The notes: generated from the sequence alone by a model not told the origin. Positions 1 through 8,682 are shown, counted from the first letter of the stretch. The stretch: DNA of 64,000 nt from CBDCFL01 sp965216135 (GCA_965216135.1 CBDCFL010000016.1:1-64000); one strand, 5' to 3'. Translations and numbers: made by a program.

Positions 1-228
1 GGGATTGATGATGATCGCGCTCACACCGCCGCGGGCAGTTTGAATCCAGTCTACCAGTTCGCCTTCATGGTTGGACTGGCGGAACTCAATTTCCAGCCCC
101 GCCGTTCTGGCCCGCGCGGTACAATCAGCGGCGACATCATCCAGTGTTTCGCGCCCGTAAATTTCGGGCTGGCGGGTGCCAAGCAGGTTCAGGTTCGGCC
201 CGTTTAGGACCAGAATGTTCTTTGCCAT
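1..228 (-). CDS. aroQ: 3-dehydroquinate dehydratase, type II (partial)
   Basis: Only the first 76 codons lie in the window; the gene runs off the left edge. It starts MAKNILVLNGPNLNLLG, the signature of the type II dehydroquinase family (EC 4.2.1.10), which converts 3-dehydroquinate to 3-dehydroshikimate in the cytosolic shikimate pathway. LGTRQPEIYG holds the tyrosine of the flexible active-site lid, and QSNHEGELVDWI is the family's conserved central block. The ATG at 226-228 (reverse) begins the usual conserved N terminus, so the start is well fixed. It is oriented like the creatinase gene upstream, 102 bp away, and probably has its own promoter. Identification is firm. Confidence 0.95.
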   Translation of the reverse strand, partial: MAKNILVLNGPNLNLLGTRQPEIYGRETLDDVAADCTARARTAGLEIEFRQSNHEGELVDWIQTARGGVSAIIINP

Positions 229-330
229 GCGCATCCTTTCGCCCGCGATCGCGCATGGCCAGCCTTAAAGCTGTTGGGCCAGATTTGCCACGGAAATCGG
301 GCGCAATGACCGGCGATGTGGCGACGACAG

Positions 331-1548
331 CTAGGCGACGATGTTGTGTTCAGGACCGAATGGAAAACCGGTGATATTGTCGGCTCCGTCATCACCCACG
401 ACCAGAATATCGTGCTCGCGATAGCCCCCCGCACCGGGTTGGCCATGCGGTATCCACAGCATCGGCTCCATCGACACGACCATGCCCGGTTCCAGCACCG
501 TGTCGATGTCTTCGCGCAGCTCAAGCCCGGCCTCGCGGCCATAGTAATGGCTGAGCAGGCCAAAGGAATGGCCGTATCCGAATGAGCGGTATTGCAGAAG
601 GCCTTCATCAGTGAAGAACCGGTTGATCTCGGCCGAGATGCCCGAGCACGTGGCACCGGGTTTGATCAGGCTCAGACCCAGTTCATGCGCGGCGACGTTG
701 GCCTGCCAGGTGCGCAGGCTGTCCGCGTCCGGCTCGCCCAGAAACAGCGTCCGCTCAAGTGCGGTATAATAGCCTGAAATCATTGGAAATGTATTCAAAG
801 ACAGGATGTCGCCCATCTGCAAGCTGCGGGTTGTCACTGGGTTATGCGCGCCGTCGGTGTTCAGGCCGGACTGAAACCAGACCCAGCTGTCGCGCAATTC
901 GCTTTGCGGATGGGCGCGGGCGATTTCCAGCTCCATCGCATCACGGCCGGCAATGGCCACGTCAATTTCGCGCGTGCCTGCACGGATCGCATCGCGAACC
1001 GCCGCGCCACCGACATCGGCGATGCGCGCGCCTTCGCGGATCAGAGCAATCTCCTCGGCCGATTTGACCATGCGCGCAGCCATCGTGTCGGGCGCTATGT
1101 CCACCAGTTCCGGCGCGCCCAGCATTTCTTTGGCCCTGGATTGCATGGCCATCGTCAGATGATCCGCTTCAACGCCCAGCCGTGCGGCGTTGCCGATCAG
1201 GCCCGCAACCGCGCGCCAGTAATTGTCGCGTTTCCAGTCGGTGTAGATGATGTTGTCGCCGTGCGAGCGCCGCCACGGCTGGCCGCCGTCGATATTGGCC
1301 GACACGGTCGCGCAGGCATGGGGCGTTACCACGCACGCATAGGGCCGCCCGAAACTGCAGTAAAGAAAACCTGAATAATAGGCGATGTTGTGCATTGAGG
1401 TAAGCAAAACAGCGGGAATATCGCGCGCATCCATGATCGCGCGAAGGGTGCCGAGGCGGCGGTCGTATTCGCGCTCGCTGAATGGCAGGGTGGCTTTGTC
1501 GCCGTTTTCGCAGACAAAAGTCTGCTGGCGGTTCAGATTGGTGTTCAT
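331..1548 (-). CDS. Creatinase (creatine amidinohydrolase)
   Basis: A 405-residue protein of the M24 pita-bread fold. It closely follows the Pseudomonas creatinase pattern as I know it: HNIAYYSGFLYCSFGRPYA near residue 55, NIDGGQPWRR, IIYTDWKRDNYW, WFQSGLNTDGAHNPVTT (the His is the catalytic base), GYYTALERTLF, FGYGHSFG.LSHYYGREAG and EPGMVVSMEPM. Length matches the family (about 403). Creatinase (EC 3.5.3.3) hydrolyses creatine to sarcosine and urea; it keeps the M24 fold but is not a metallopeptidase. An ATG further upstream would add 48 residues, but the ATG at 1548 has AAGGAG correctly spaced before it and matches the family start. The sarcosine product fits the demethylases further along. 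Xaa-Pro peptidase is the less likely alternative. Confidence 0.9.
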   Translation of the reverse strand: MNTNLNRQQTFVCENGDKATLPFSEREYDRRLGTLRAIMDARDIPAVLLTSMHNIAYYSGFLYCSFGRPYACVVTPHACATVSANIDGGQPWRRSHGDNIIYTDWKRDNYWRAVAGLIGNAARLGVEADHLTMAMQSRAKEMLGAPELVDIAPDTMAARMVKSAEEIALIREGARIADVGGAAVRDAIRAGTREIDVAIAGRDAMELEIARAHPQSELRDSWVWFQSGLNTDGAHNPVTTRSLQMGDILSLNTFPMISGYYTALERTLFLGEPDADSLRTWQANVAAHELGLSLIKPGATCSGISAEINRFFTDEGLLQYRSFGYGHSFGLLSHYYGREAGLELREDIDTVLEPGMVVSMEPMLWIPHGQPGAGGYREHDILVVGDDGADNITGFPFGPEHNIVA

Positions 1549-1713
1549 CTGAAATCTCCTTGTCCGAGGCCCCGGGCAAGGCATATCACCGGGGGCAAAA
1601 TCCCGGCGTTCAGGACGGCAAACCTGCAAAAAAGACAGGCGGGACAGGATAAACGCCGCGACGCCATCGCGGGTTGCTGTCACCGCCGCCACCGCTAGGG
1701 GATCTGATTTGAT

Positions 1714-1743
1714 CCGTCAATATTTAAGTTGACGGTTGTCAAC
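1714..1743. promoter_or_regulatory. Candidate operator with stacked inverted repeats
   Basis: The gap between the divergent creatinase and dgkA genes contains GTTGAC-GGTT-GTCAAC (1728-1743, 6-bp arms) and an overlapping CCGTCAA-N8-TTGACGG (1714-1735, 7-bp arms). Three TTGAC-type half sites are therefore packed into 30 bp. This is the form of a GntR-like or dimeric repressor site. Which regulator binds is unknown; no regulator gene adjoins it in the window. Confidence 0.4.
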
Positions 1744-1772
1744 AGCGGTGCGGCCGTCCCATGCTGCGGGCC

Positions 1773-2153
1773 ATGACCAAACAACCGTTCACGCACACAA
1801 AGCGCGGGCCCCTTAACCTGACCAACCGGGTGATCTGGTCGCTGGACGGTTGGCGCGATGCCTGGGCGCGCGAGGGTAGTTTGCGCAGCTGGGTTTATGC
1901 GGTGGTGATCTCGGATATCGCCGCATTCGCCTTGCCGCTTACCAGCGGTGAGCGGTTATTTATCGTTGTATTAGGGATACTTATCCTAGCTTCAGAGCTG
2001 ATGAACACGGCGATTGAGCGTCTGTGCGATCTGGTGGAGCCGGGCGAGGATCAGGCGATCCGCGCGGCCAAGGATGCGGGCAGCGCGGCGGTGGCTCTGA
2101 CCGCGATTGCCGGGGGTGTGGCCTGGGTCTGGGTGCTGGTGGGGCTGGCTTAG
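1773..2153 (+). CDS. dgkA: Diacylglycerol kinase, prokaryotic DgkA type
   Basis: About 126 residues, the normal size for the small trimeric inner-membrane kinase (EC 2.7.1.107) that phosphorylates diacylglycerol to phosphatidate and recycles lipid head-group turnover products. The conserved block ILASELMNTAIERLCDLVEPG carries the catalytic Glu and Asn of the family. N-terminal NRVIWSLDGWRDAWAREGS is also typical. Three hydrophobic segments follow (about 45-62, 70-85, 108-125). An ATG four codons earlier (1761) is possible; neither has a strong Shine-Dalgarno sequence. The stop overlaps the convergent lipoprotein gene by 4 bp. Confidence 0.92.
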   Translation: MTKQPFTHTKRGPLNLTNRVIWSLDGWRDAWAREGSLRSWVYAVVISDIAAFALPLTSGERLFIVVLGILILASELMNTAIERLCDLVEPGEDQAIRAAKDAGSAAVALTAIAGGVAWVWVLVGLA

Positions 2154-2419
2154 GATCGCCGTTTGCGGGCCGCGTAGCCGCCGCCGGCCCACATCGTCAG
2201 GCCCAGCAGGAAACCGAAATCATACCAGCCGCCGGAATTTGGCACGCCATAGATTCCGATCGTGTCCGAGAACCAGCTGATAATAAACGCAATTGGTGCC
2301 ACGGCCCCGTCAAACGGCCCCCAGAAAAAACCGCGCGCGCCTTCGACGGCGGGCGGAAATGTGGCGCAAGCGGCGAGAAGCGGCAGGGCGGCGAGTGGCA
2401 AGAGACTACGGGGTTTCAT
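2150..2419 (-). CDS. Small lipoprotein, hypothetical
   Basis: An 89-residue protein with a lipoprotein signal peptide: MKPRSLLPLAALPLLAACA, with the lipobox cysteine in LAAC at residue 18. The mature part contains a hydrophobic stretch (PIAFIISWF), then GWYDFGFLLGLTMWAGGG and a basic tail RKRRS, which suggests one or two membrane-associated segments. I do not recognise a named family. It converges on dgkA with a 4-bp overlap. The basic tail after the last hydrophobic stretch argues for a cytoplasmic C terminus, at odds with simple periplasmic display. Coding status is supported by the clean signal sequence. Confidence 0.65.
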   Translation of the reverse strand: MKPRSLLPLAALPLLAACATFPPAVEGARGFFWGPFDGAVAPIAFIISWFSDTIGIYGVPNSGGWYDFGFLLGLTMWAGGGYAARKRRS

Positions 2420-2488
2420 GCCTGAAATTGGCCGATTGCCGGTCGGAATTCAAGGCAGGCTGGTGCAGGGTTGGGTAATAATGGTTAA

Positions 2489-3650
2489 TACCAACGGCAT
2501 CAATTTCTGACTCTGTGGGGATTCCCAAATCGGTTTTGATCTGATTCAAGGTTGGCAAAGGAGGATCGCCATGCCAGCCAGTGTGCCGCTTCGTCGCGAC
2601 TTTGATGCCCGCCACCTTCGTAAACTCGCCAGCCGTTGCAAGGATGCCCGGCAGAGCCGCCGTCTGTTGTCTCTTGCGGCGGTCTACGATGGCATGCGCC
2701 GTGGAGAGGCCGCAAGGATCGGTGGGATGGATCGCCAAACCCTGCGGGACTGGGTTCACCGGTTCAACGAAGAGGGACCGGATGGCCTCACCAACCGCAA
2801 GGGCGCGGGCCGGACGCGCTACCTGAGCGATGTCCAGATGAAAGAACTTGGCGAGATTGTCGAGACCGGCCCCGATCCGGCGGTGGACGGGGTTGTCCGC
2901 TGGCGGCGGATCGACCTGAAGCGGGTGATCGAGGCGCGCTTTGGCGTCATCTATTCCGAGCGCGGGATATCCAGACTGCTTGGCGAACTGGGCTTTGCCC
3001 ATATCAGCGCCCGCCCGCAGCATCCCAGGCAGGATAAGCGGATCATCGAGGCGTTTAAAAAAAACTTCGCCGACACGCTCCAGGTGCATATAGCTGACCT
3101 GCCAGCGGGAACGCCGGTGGAGATCTGGTTCCAGGACGAAGCACGCCTTGGCCAGAAGAATGGCCTGACGCGCCTGTGGGCGAGAAAGGGCACGCGCCCC
3201 CGCCAGCCGGCCGATCAGCGCTATCACAACGCCTATCTGTTCGGCACCATCTGTCCGGCTCACGGCAAGGGGGCGGCGCTCATGCTGCCTTGGGCGGACG
3301 CGCAAGCCATGCAGATGCATCTCGACGAGATCAGCCGCCACGTCGCCCGAAAGGCCCATGCGGTTGTGCTGATGGATCGGGCCGGATGGCACACCACCGG
3401 CAAACTCAAAGTCCCGAAGAACCTCACCATCATCCTGCTGCCATCGCGCGCTCCGGAACTGAACCCGGTGGAAAATATCTGGCAGTACTTGCGCGCCAAT
3501 TGGCTCTCCAACCGCGTGTTCGAAGACTACAATGCCATCGTCGATGCTGGATGCGAAGCTTGGAACAAGCTCATCGCACAGCCCGAAACCATCACATCAA
3601 TCGGAATGCGAAAATGGGCCCATATCGGTCAATGTTAAATGCCGCTGGTA
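2489..3650 (+). mobile_element. IS630-family element, copy A
   Basis: A 1162-bp element bounded by TA dinucleotides (2489-2490 and 3649-3650), as expected for IS630/Tc1-type insertion. The terminal inverted repeats are TACCAACGGCAT at the left and TACCAGCGGCAT at the right. It is almost identical to the element at 16866-18027, differing at a few bases, so it moved recently. It lies between the lipoprotein gene and a damaged IS30. Confidence 0.9.
2571..3638 (+). CDS. IS630-family transposase
   Basis: 355 residues. The N-terminal half is helix-turn-helix DNA binding: RRGEAARIGGMDRQTLRDWV and the linker FNEEGPDGL. The DDE catalytic domain shows EIWFQDEARLG (first Asp), VVLMDRAGWH (second Asp) and APELNPVENIW (the Glu), the standard IS630 spacing. 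A run of eight A residues near 3056-3064 is read in frame here; a relative at 33544 has seven and is shifted. GGAGG lies just before the ATG. Intact and probably active. Confidence 0.93.
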   Translation: MPASVPLRRDFDARHLRKLASRCKDARQSRRLLSLAAVYDGMRRGEAARIGGMDRQTLRDWVHRFNEEGPDGLTNRKGAGRTRYLSDVQMKELGEIVETGPDPAVDGVVRWRRIDLKRVIEARFGVIYSERGISRLLGELGFAHISARPQHPRQDKRIIEAFKKNFADTLQVHIADLPAGTPVEIWFQDEARLGQKNGLTRLWARKGTRPRQPADQRYHNAYLFGTICPAHGKGAALMLPWADAQAMQMHLDEISRHVARKAHAVVLMDRAGWHTTGKLKVPKNLTIILLPSRAPELNPVENIWQYLRANWLSNRVFEDYNAIVDAGCEAWNKLIAQPETITSIGMRKWAHIGQC

Positions 3651-3785
3651 TAACGCGTTGATTTCGGTGCAATATGGGCGTCTGACTCCCGTCGGATTCC
3701 TGTCGGACACGCAACTGGTTGCCGGACCGGGTTAACGATGCGGGCGGTGGCGGTGGATAAATCTTAACGAAGATTTTTCGGTTGG

Positions 3786-3807
3786 CAGAATATTCGTGAA
3801 TATTCTG
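3786..3807. promoter_or_regulatory. 22-bp palindrome
   Basis: CAGAATATTC-GT-GAATATTCTG is a perfect inverted repeat with 10-bp arms and a 2-bp centre. It is AT-rich in a GC-rich setting, which points to a protein-binding operator rather than a terminator (no T tract follows). The gene it controlled is not evident because an IS30 now lies beside it. Confidence 0.5.
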
Positions 3808-3920
3808 TCTTGCGCTGGGAGGGACAGAGAATGGGTTGCGTTGGGGCGGGATGGCGCACCAAGCCAGCGGAAATTGCGGTTCGCATTCGGCGCATATTGG
3901 CGATGGTCAGACTGCAGTTG

Positions 3921-3953
3921 CCCGGAAACAAGGCACGGCACGTGCCGCCGGGC
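3921..3953 (-). repeat. Dispersed GC-rich repeat, partial copy a
   Basis: Reads CCCGGAAACAAGGCACGGCA then CGTGCCGCCGGGC on the plus strand. It is the reverse complement of the 3' module shared with copies at 10039, 31621, 46289, 48940, 52436 and 62865. Only this hairpin module is present. Confidence 0.75.
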
Positions 3954-3974
3954 AAGGGCGCGGCGGCTAGCGCC

Positions 3975-5202
3975 GGCGGGCTCAACTGATCGACGCAACA
4001 CACTCGGCAAATTTCTCTGCTGGCGTTTGGTATTGCAAGGTCTTGCGAGGCCTTTCGTTCAACTGACGTGCGATCGCGCTGAGCTTTGCTTGAGAATGAA
4101 CGGATAAATCAGTTCCCCTTGGCAGATATTGCCGGAGAAGCCGGTTGGTGTTTTCGTTCGAACCGCGTTGCCACGGGGAGTGTGGGTCGCAAAAGTAGAC
4201 GTCGATATCGGTCGCTATGGTCAGGCGCGGGTGATCTGCCAGCTCTTTGCCGCGATCCCATGTCAGGGACTTGTAGAGTTCGCGTGGCAATCTCTGTGCC
4301 GATTTGATTAGCCCAGAGATGACGCTTTCGGTGTCCTTGTTGGCGACTTTGACCAGCATCACATACCGCGAATGGCGTTCCACTAGGGCCGTTGGTATAA
4401 CTGTTCTTCGACCCTCCGATCAGATCGCCTTCCCAATGCCCTGGCACCGCTCTGTCTTCCACGGACGCGGGTCTTTGACTGATCGATACGGCGTTTTTGA
4501 TCTGCCCCAAACCGTTGCGCTTGAGGCTTGCATGCTTGGAGCGCCGGACAGTGCGTTTGGCGCGCAGATGCTCCAGCAACTCCTTCTTCAGTACGCCGCG
4601 CGCCTGTATATAAAGGCTTCTGTATATCGTTTCGTGCGACACTTGTTTCTGCGCTTTTTTCGGGAACGTACGCTTGAGCCAGCCCGCAATCTGCTCGGGT
4701 GACCACTTGCGCCGAAGCTTTGCCGATACTGCTTGGGCCAAAGCTGGGTGGCAAGCCAGCTTGCATGTCTTGGGGCGCAATGCGCGATCCCATGCTGCCT
4801 GATCAGAGGTCGTCGCGCGATAGTTAGCAGATCCGCCATTCCGTCGAACCTCGCGGCTGATGGTTGAGGGCGCGCGTCCTAATTGGTGGGCGATCACGCG
4901 AAGTGATCGTTTGATGCTAAGCCCGCGCGAAATCTCCTCGCGCTCAGAAAGGCTCAGGGCGCGGCTACCACGTCTGCGACCTGGCGGGCGGATGCCGCCT
5001 GTCGGCGAGATAACGGAAAAGACCGAGGATGATTGCCGGTCAAACACCCGCCCAATCGAACTCATCGACTCTCCGCGCTGCCAACGATCCCAAATCTCAG
5101 CCCGCTGCGTGGCCGAATAGTAAATGCGACGACGATACTTCATGCTCAACACTCCATCTCTTCCTAAAGATTAAAGTGTTGCGTCCACCCGTTGAGGCCA
5201 CC
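3975..5202 (-). mobile_element. IS30-family element, copy 1 (damaged)
   Basis: About 1228 bp, bounded by imperfect inverted repeats: GGCGGGCTCAACTGATCGAC at the left, and the reverse complement of GGTGGCCTCAACGGGTGGAC at the right. The right end lies 15 bp from the rimO stop codon. It is one base longer than the two sister copies at 32019 and 37794, because a short altered patch at about 4386-4398 replaces their sequence. Confidence 0.88.
3982..5152 (-). pseudogene. IS30 transposase, frameshifted
   Basis: The reading frame starts MLSMKYRRRIYYSATQRAEI and agrees with the 389-residue intact copies up to the first catalytic region (HWEGDLIGGSKNSY). A net +1 change at about 4386-4398 then throws it out of frame. 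The rest of the catalytic domain (TWDRGKELADH, ENTNRLLRQYLPRG) is present in another frame from 4383 down to 3982. The altered patch resembles an IS630-type terminus (see findings). The protein lacks a continuous DDE triad and should be inactive, though its ends could be mobilised by the intact copies. Confidence 0.9.
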
Positions 5203-5217
5203 CCCGCTCTCGGACAT

Positions 5218-6576
5218 TCACGCCACCCTCCCCCACAAATCATACTCCCCCGCCTCGTCGACCTCGACGCTCACGATGTCCCCCGCCGACAGCCCTTCAA
5301 ACCCCGCATCGATAAACAAATTCCCGTCGATCTCCGGCGCATCGGCGTGTGAGCGACAGGTCGCGCCGTCCGCCTCGACCTCGTCCACGATCACCTCAAT
5401 CCTCGTGCCCACTTTGGCCGCCAGTTTCGCTTCTGATATCCCTTGAGCACGCGCCATGAACCGGTCCCAGCGCTCCTGTTTCACCTCATCGGCCACATGA
5501 TCCGGCAACGCGTTCGAGCGGGCACCGTCCACATTCTCGTATTGAAAGCACCCGACGCGATCCAACTGGGCCGCGTCCAGCCAGTCCAGGAGCGTCTGAA
5601 ATTCGGCCTCGGTTTCGCCGGGATAGCCGACGATGAAGGTGCTTCTAAGCGTAATGTCCGGGCAAATATCGCGCCAGGCGGCGATCTGGTCCAGGGTTCG
5701 CGCGGCGGCGGCGGGTCGGGCCATGCGGCGCAACATATCCGGGTGGGCGTGCTGAAACGGGATGTCGAGATAGGGCAGGATCAGGCCATCTGCCATCAGC
5801 GGAATGAGGTCGGCCACGAACGGGTAGGGGTAGACATAGTGCAGGCGCACCCAGGCGCCGAGCCCGCCAAGGTCGCGGGCCAGCGACAGGATCGGCGCTT
5901 TCTCAGGACGGTCCTTCCAGTCGGTGCCATAGGCCGAGGTGTCCTGGCTGATCACCAGCAGCTCCTTAACCCCGGCCTCGACCAGCTTTTCGGCTTCGCG
6001 CATCACGGCATGGGCGGGGCGAGAGGCCAGACGTCCGCGCATGTTGGGAATGATGCAAAAGCGGCACTTATGGTTGCAACCCTCTGAAATCTTTAGATAA
6101 GAATAATGCCGCGGGGTGAGTTTGACGCCCGTGGCCGGCATCAGGTCGATGAACGGATCGGGCGCGGGCGGCACCGCTGCGTGGACCGCGTCCAGCACGC
6201 GCTCATATTGCTCGGGTCCGGTGACCGCCAGCACTTGGGGATGTGCGCGCGAGATGTAATCGGGCTCAGCCCCCAGGCAGCCGGTGACGATGACCTTGCC
6301 GTTTTCGGACAAAGCCTCGCCGATGGCGTCCAGGCTCTCGGCTTTGGCGCTGTCCAGAAATCCGCAGGTGTTGACGATGACCGCCCCGGCACCGGCGTAA
6401 TCGGGCGAGATTGCGTAGCCCTCGGCCCTGAGGCGCGTCAATATCCGCTCGCTGTCGACCAGCGCCTTGGGGCAGCCCAGCGAGACCATGCCGATGGTCG
6501 GCTGGCCGGGGCGGGCTAATTCGGGCGCGCGGGCGCGAGCCAGATCGGGGCGCAAGGAGGGCGGGTTCGCGGTCAT
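5218..6576 (-). CDS. rimO: Ribosomal protein S12 methylthiotransferase
   Basis: 452 residues, normal for RimO (EC 2.8.4.4), the radical-SAM enzyme that methylthiolates the conserved Asp of ribosomal protein S12. Domains in order: an N-terminal UPF0004/MTTase domain whose three cysteines sit in SLGCPKALVDSE, NTCGFLDSA and VTGCLGAEPD (auxiliary cluster); the radical-SAM core with CNHKCRFC (CxxxCxxC) in EGCNHKCRFCIIPNMRG; and a C-terminal TRAM domain (about residues 385-450). SLGCPK.LVDSE separates RimO from MiaB. IS30 copy 1 ends 15 bp after the stop codon, so the gene itself is undamaged. Confidence 0.95.
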   Translation of the reverse strand: MTANPPSLRPDLARARAPELARPGQPTIGMVSLGCPKALVDSERILTRLRAEGYAISPDYAGAGAVIVNTCGFLDSAKAESLDAIGEALSENGKVIVTGCLGAEPDYISRAHPQVLAVTGPEQYERVLDAVHAAVPPAPDPFIDLMPATGVKLTPRHYSYLKISEGCNHKCRFCIIPNMRGRLASRPAHAVMREAEKLVEAGVKELLVISQDTSAYGTDWKDRPEKAPILSLARDLGGLGAWVRLHYVYPYPFVADLIPLMADGLILPYLDIPFQHAHPDMLRRMARPAAAARTLDQIAAWRDICPDITLRSTFIVGYPGETEAEFQTLLDWLDAAQLDRVGCFQYENVDGARSNALPDHVADEVKQERWDRFMARAQGISEAKLAAKVGTRIEVIVDEVEADGATCRSHADAPEIDGNLFIDAGFEGLSAGDIVSVEVDEAGEYDLWGRVA

Positions 6577-6657
6577 ACTGGCGGGCCTATAGGACAGGGC
6601 GGGCGGAAAAGAAAGGACCGGCGCTGCGCCATTTTGGGCCAGCGCTGTGGCGACCCA

Positions 6658-7347
6658 TCACTTTTGCGCGGCTTCAAAGAAAGCGACGATCCGCTCAGCG
6701 GCGCGGACATGATCGGCGGGGGTTTGCAGGGACGCGCGGGCGCTGGCGATCTGATCAGCTGGCAGCTTGTCGGCGTAGTTGTCGATCAAATCCGACATGA
6801 AATCGCGACTGATTTCAGGGTGATACTGGGTTGTTTCGATATGACGCGCGAGTTTGAAGGCGGCCAGAGCGCAAATGTCACTGGTAAAGAGCAATTCACC
6901 GCCGGGTGGCAGGTTTGTGACTTCATCCTAATGGGCGGCGTAGAGTGTGAGGGGCGGAGTGCCGTCACAGGCGCTCGTGTGCACCAGAGCCATGATCAGC
7001 CCGCCCGCGCGTTTGGCCACCTTGCCACCCAGAGCCAGCGCAATCGCCTGATGGCCAAAGCAGGCGCCGTAGAGCGGCAATTTGCGCGCGTGGGCATCGC
7101 GGATCAGCGCCATGAGCGGCGCGATCCAGGCGTGATCGTCCAGCACGCTGGCCGGGCTGCCGCCGATGATGGCACCGTCAAAGCCGCCCAGATCGTCCGG
7201 AAAGACGCCATCTTTGACCGCAAATGCGGTTAGCTGCCAGTTGGGTCGCAACGGCGCGATCAGATCGCGAAACTTTCGACGGTCATCGGGCCGGGCGCGG
7301 GCAAAGGCGCTGTCGTCGGTGTTGGTGATTAGGATTGCCAGGTGCAT
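6658..7347 (-). pseudogene. Class I glutamine amidotransferase with internal amber stop
   Basis: A 229-codon frame similar to GMP-synthase-like amidotransferases. The N-terminal part has MHLAILITNTDDSAFARARP, GAIIGGSPASVLDD, then YGACFGHQAIALALGG with the nucleophile Cys in the GxCxGHQ elbow. After LYAAH a TAG codon (6928-6930) interrupts it. The same frame continues at once with DEVTNLPPGGELLFTSDICA and IETTQYHPEI, the latter with the catalytic His and Glu of the YHPE motif. Family members usually have HQDEV here, so a single CAG-to-TAG change explains the stop. It diverges from the P450 gene. Without readthrough the product lacks its catalytic His and Glu. Confidence 0.85.
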
Positions 7348-7411
7348 CAGAATCCATTTGCGGTAGCGGCAGGGTTGAATGAGTATGAGCCAGCAGGGAA
7401 CTTAACAAGCA

Positions 7412-8668
7412 ATGACTATCTGGACGCCGACAGACGATGGCCATGCCGATCTGACCAGCCACGACGCCTTTGCTGCAGGTGTGCCGCACAACACCTTGGC
7501 CCGCCTTAGGCGCGAGGATCCGGTGCATTGGACGCAATATGATCAGGGCATTGGTTTCTGGTCGATCACGCGGCATCGCGACATCACCGAGATGAACCGC
7601 AATTTCAAGGTGTTCTCGTCGGCGCGTGGCATTCGCATGGAGGATCAATCTCATGAGGAATATCTGGCGCGGCGGACCTTTCAGGAGACCGATCCGCCCG
7701 AGCATATGAAAACCCGGATCAAGGTGGCGCGGGCGTTTTCCAAGACTGTGATCGCGGAGTTTGAGGATGACATTCGTGGGCTGGCGGTCGGGGTTCTGGA
7801 CCGGGCGCTGCAGGCCCAGGAGTTTGACGCCACCCGCGTGATCGCCCGGCAATTGCCGATGTTCGTGCTGGGTCGCATTCTGGGCACGCCGGAGGCCGAT
7901 CTGCCGTGGCTGGTGGAACAGGGCGATGCGCTGATCGCCAATACCGATCCGGATTTCACCGATCATGTGCTCGACAAGCTGGACACAGATGAATTTCGGA
8001 TGATGCCGTTCAACTCGCCCGCCGGGGCAGAGCTTTACGCCTATTCCAAAGAGCTGATGGAGAACAAAACGCGGCGTGGCGACACGCAAGGCATTTTGCA
8101 CATGATCCTGGCACCGGACGAAAATGGCGCCACGATCAGTGAGAACGAATTTCGCAATTTCTTTTGCCTGCTGGTCGCCGCTGGCAATGACACCACGCGC
8201 TATTCCATCGCCGCGGGCATTCAGGCGATGTGCCATCAGCCGGAGCTTTTGGGCCAGATGCAGACTGGCGATATCTGGGAGACGATGGCCGACGAGGTGA
8301 TCCGCTGGGCCACGCCGGCGCTGTATTTCCGGCGCACGCTGACCCAGGATTTTGAGGCGCATGGCGTGAACATGGTGGCCGGCGACAAGGCGCTGTTCTG
8401 GTTTGCCTCAGCCAACCGTGACGATACGGTCTTTGAGCAGCCGTTTCGGGTCAATCTGGCGCGCAGCCCCAACAAGCATCTGGCTTTTGGCCAATCGGGC
8501 CCGCATCTTTGTCTGGGCATGTGGCTGGCGCGCCTGGAGGTGAAGGTGATGTTTCAGGAACTGGCGGGGCGGCTGGCCAGCATCGGACCAACGGGCGATC
8601 ATAAATTCGTGCGCTCGAATTTCGTCGGCGGGATCAAGGAATTGCCTGTACACGTCAGGCTGCAATAG
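7412..8668 (+). CDS. Cytochrome P450
   Basis: 418 residues, a soluble bacterial P450. Visible landmarks: QETDPPEHMKTR (helix C region), the I-helix oxygen-activation motif AAGNDTTR, the K-helix EVIR (ExxR) and the haem-ligand loop AFGQSGPHLCLG with the axial Cys. The loop has one residue more between FG and the H-x-C than the usual FGxGxHxC. No membrane anchor is present. The stop codon is 14 bp before the glutamine-synthetase-like gene, so the two form an operon. Redox partners are not encoded nearby. The substrate cannot be named; proximity to N-methyl-amine genes makes an amine or amide plausible, but that is inference. Confidence 0.9.
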   Translation: MTIWTPTDDGHADLTSHDAFAAGVPHNTLARLRREDPVHWTQYDQGIGFWSITRHRDITEMNRNFKVFSSARGIRMEDQSHEEYLARRTFQETDPPEHMKTRIKVARAFSKTVIAEFEDDIRGLAVGVLDRALQAQEFDATRVIARQLPMFVLGRILGTPEADLPWLVEQGDALIANTDPDFTDHVLDKLDTDEFRMMPFNSPAGAELYAYSKELMENKTRRGDTQGILHMILAPDENGATISENEFRNFFCLLVAAGNDTTRYSIAAGIQAMCHQPELLGQMQTGDIWETMADEVIRWATPALYFRRTLTQDFEAHGVNMVAGDKALFWFASANRDDTVFEQPFRVNLARSPNKHLAFGQSGPHLCLGMWLARLEVKVMFQELAGRLASIGPTGDHKFVRSNFVGGIKELPVHVRLQ

Positions 8669-8682
8669 GGGAAATCCAAAAC

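Larger units (their letters stand above)
3651..3974. other. Non-coding stretch between two insertion sequences
   Basis: No convincing gene is seen in these 324 bp on either strand. The stretch holds a 22-bp palindrome (3786-3807) and a partial copy of the dispersed GC-rich repeat (3921-3953). It was probably an intergenic region downstream of rimO before the insertions arrived. Confidence 0.6.

Noticed and set aside
2406..3392. 328-codon frame antisense to the IS630 transposase
   Set aside because: The same shadow frame appears over the second copy at 17124-18122. It has no domain features and runs past the element ends.
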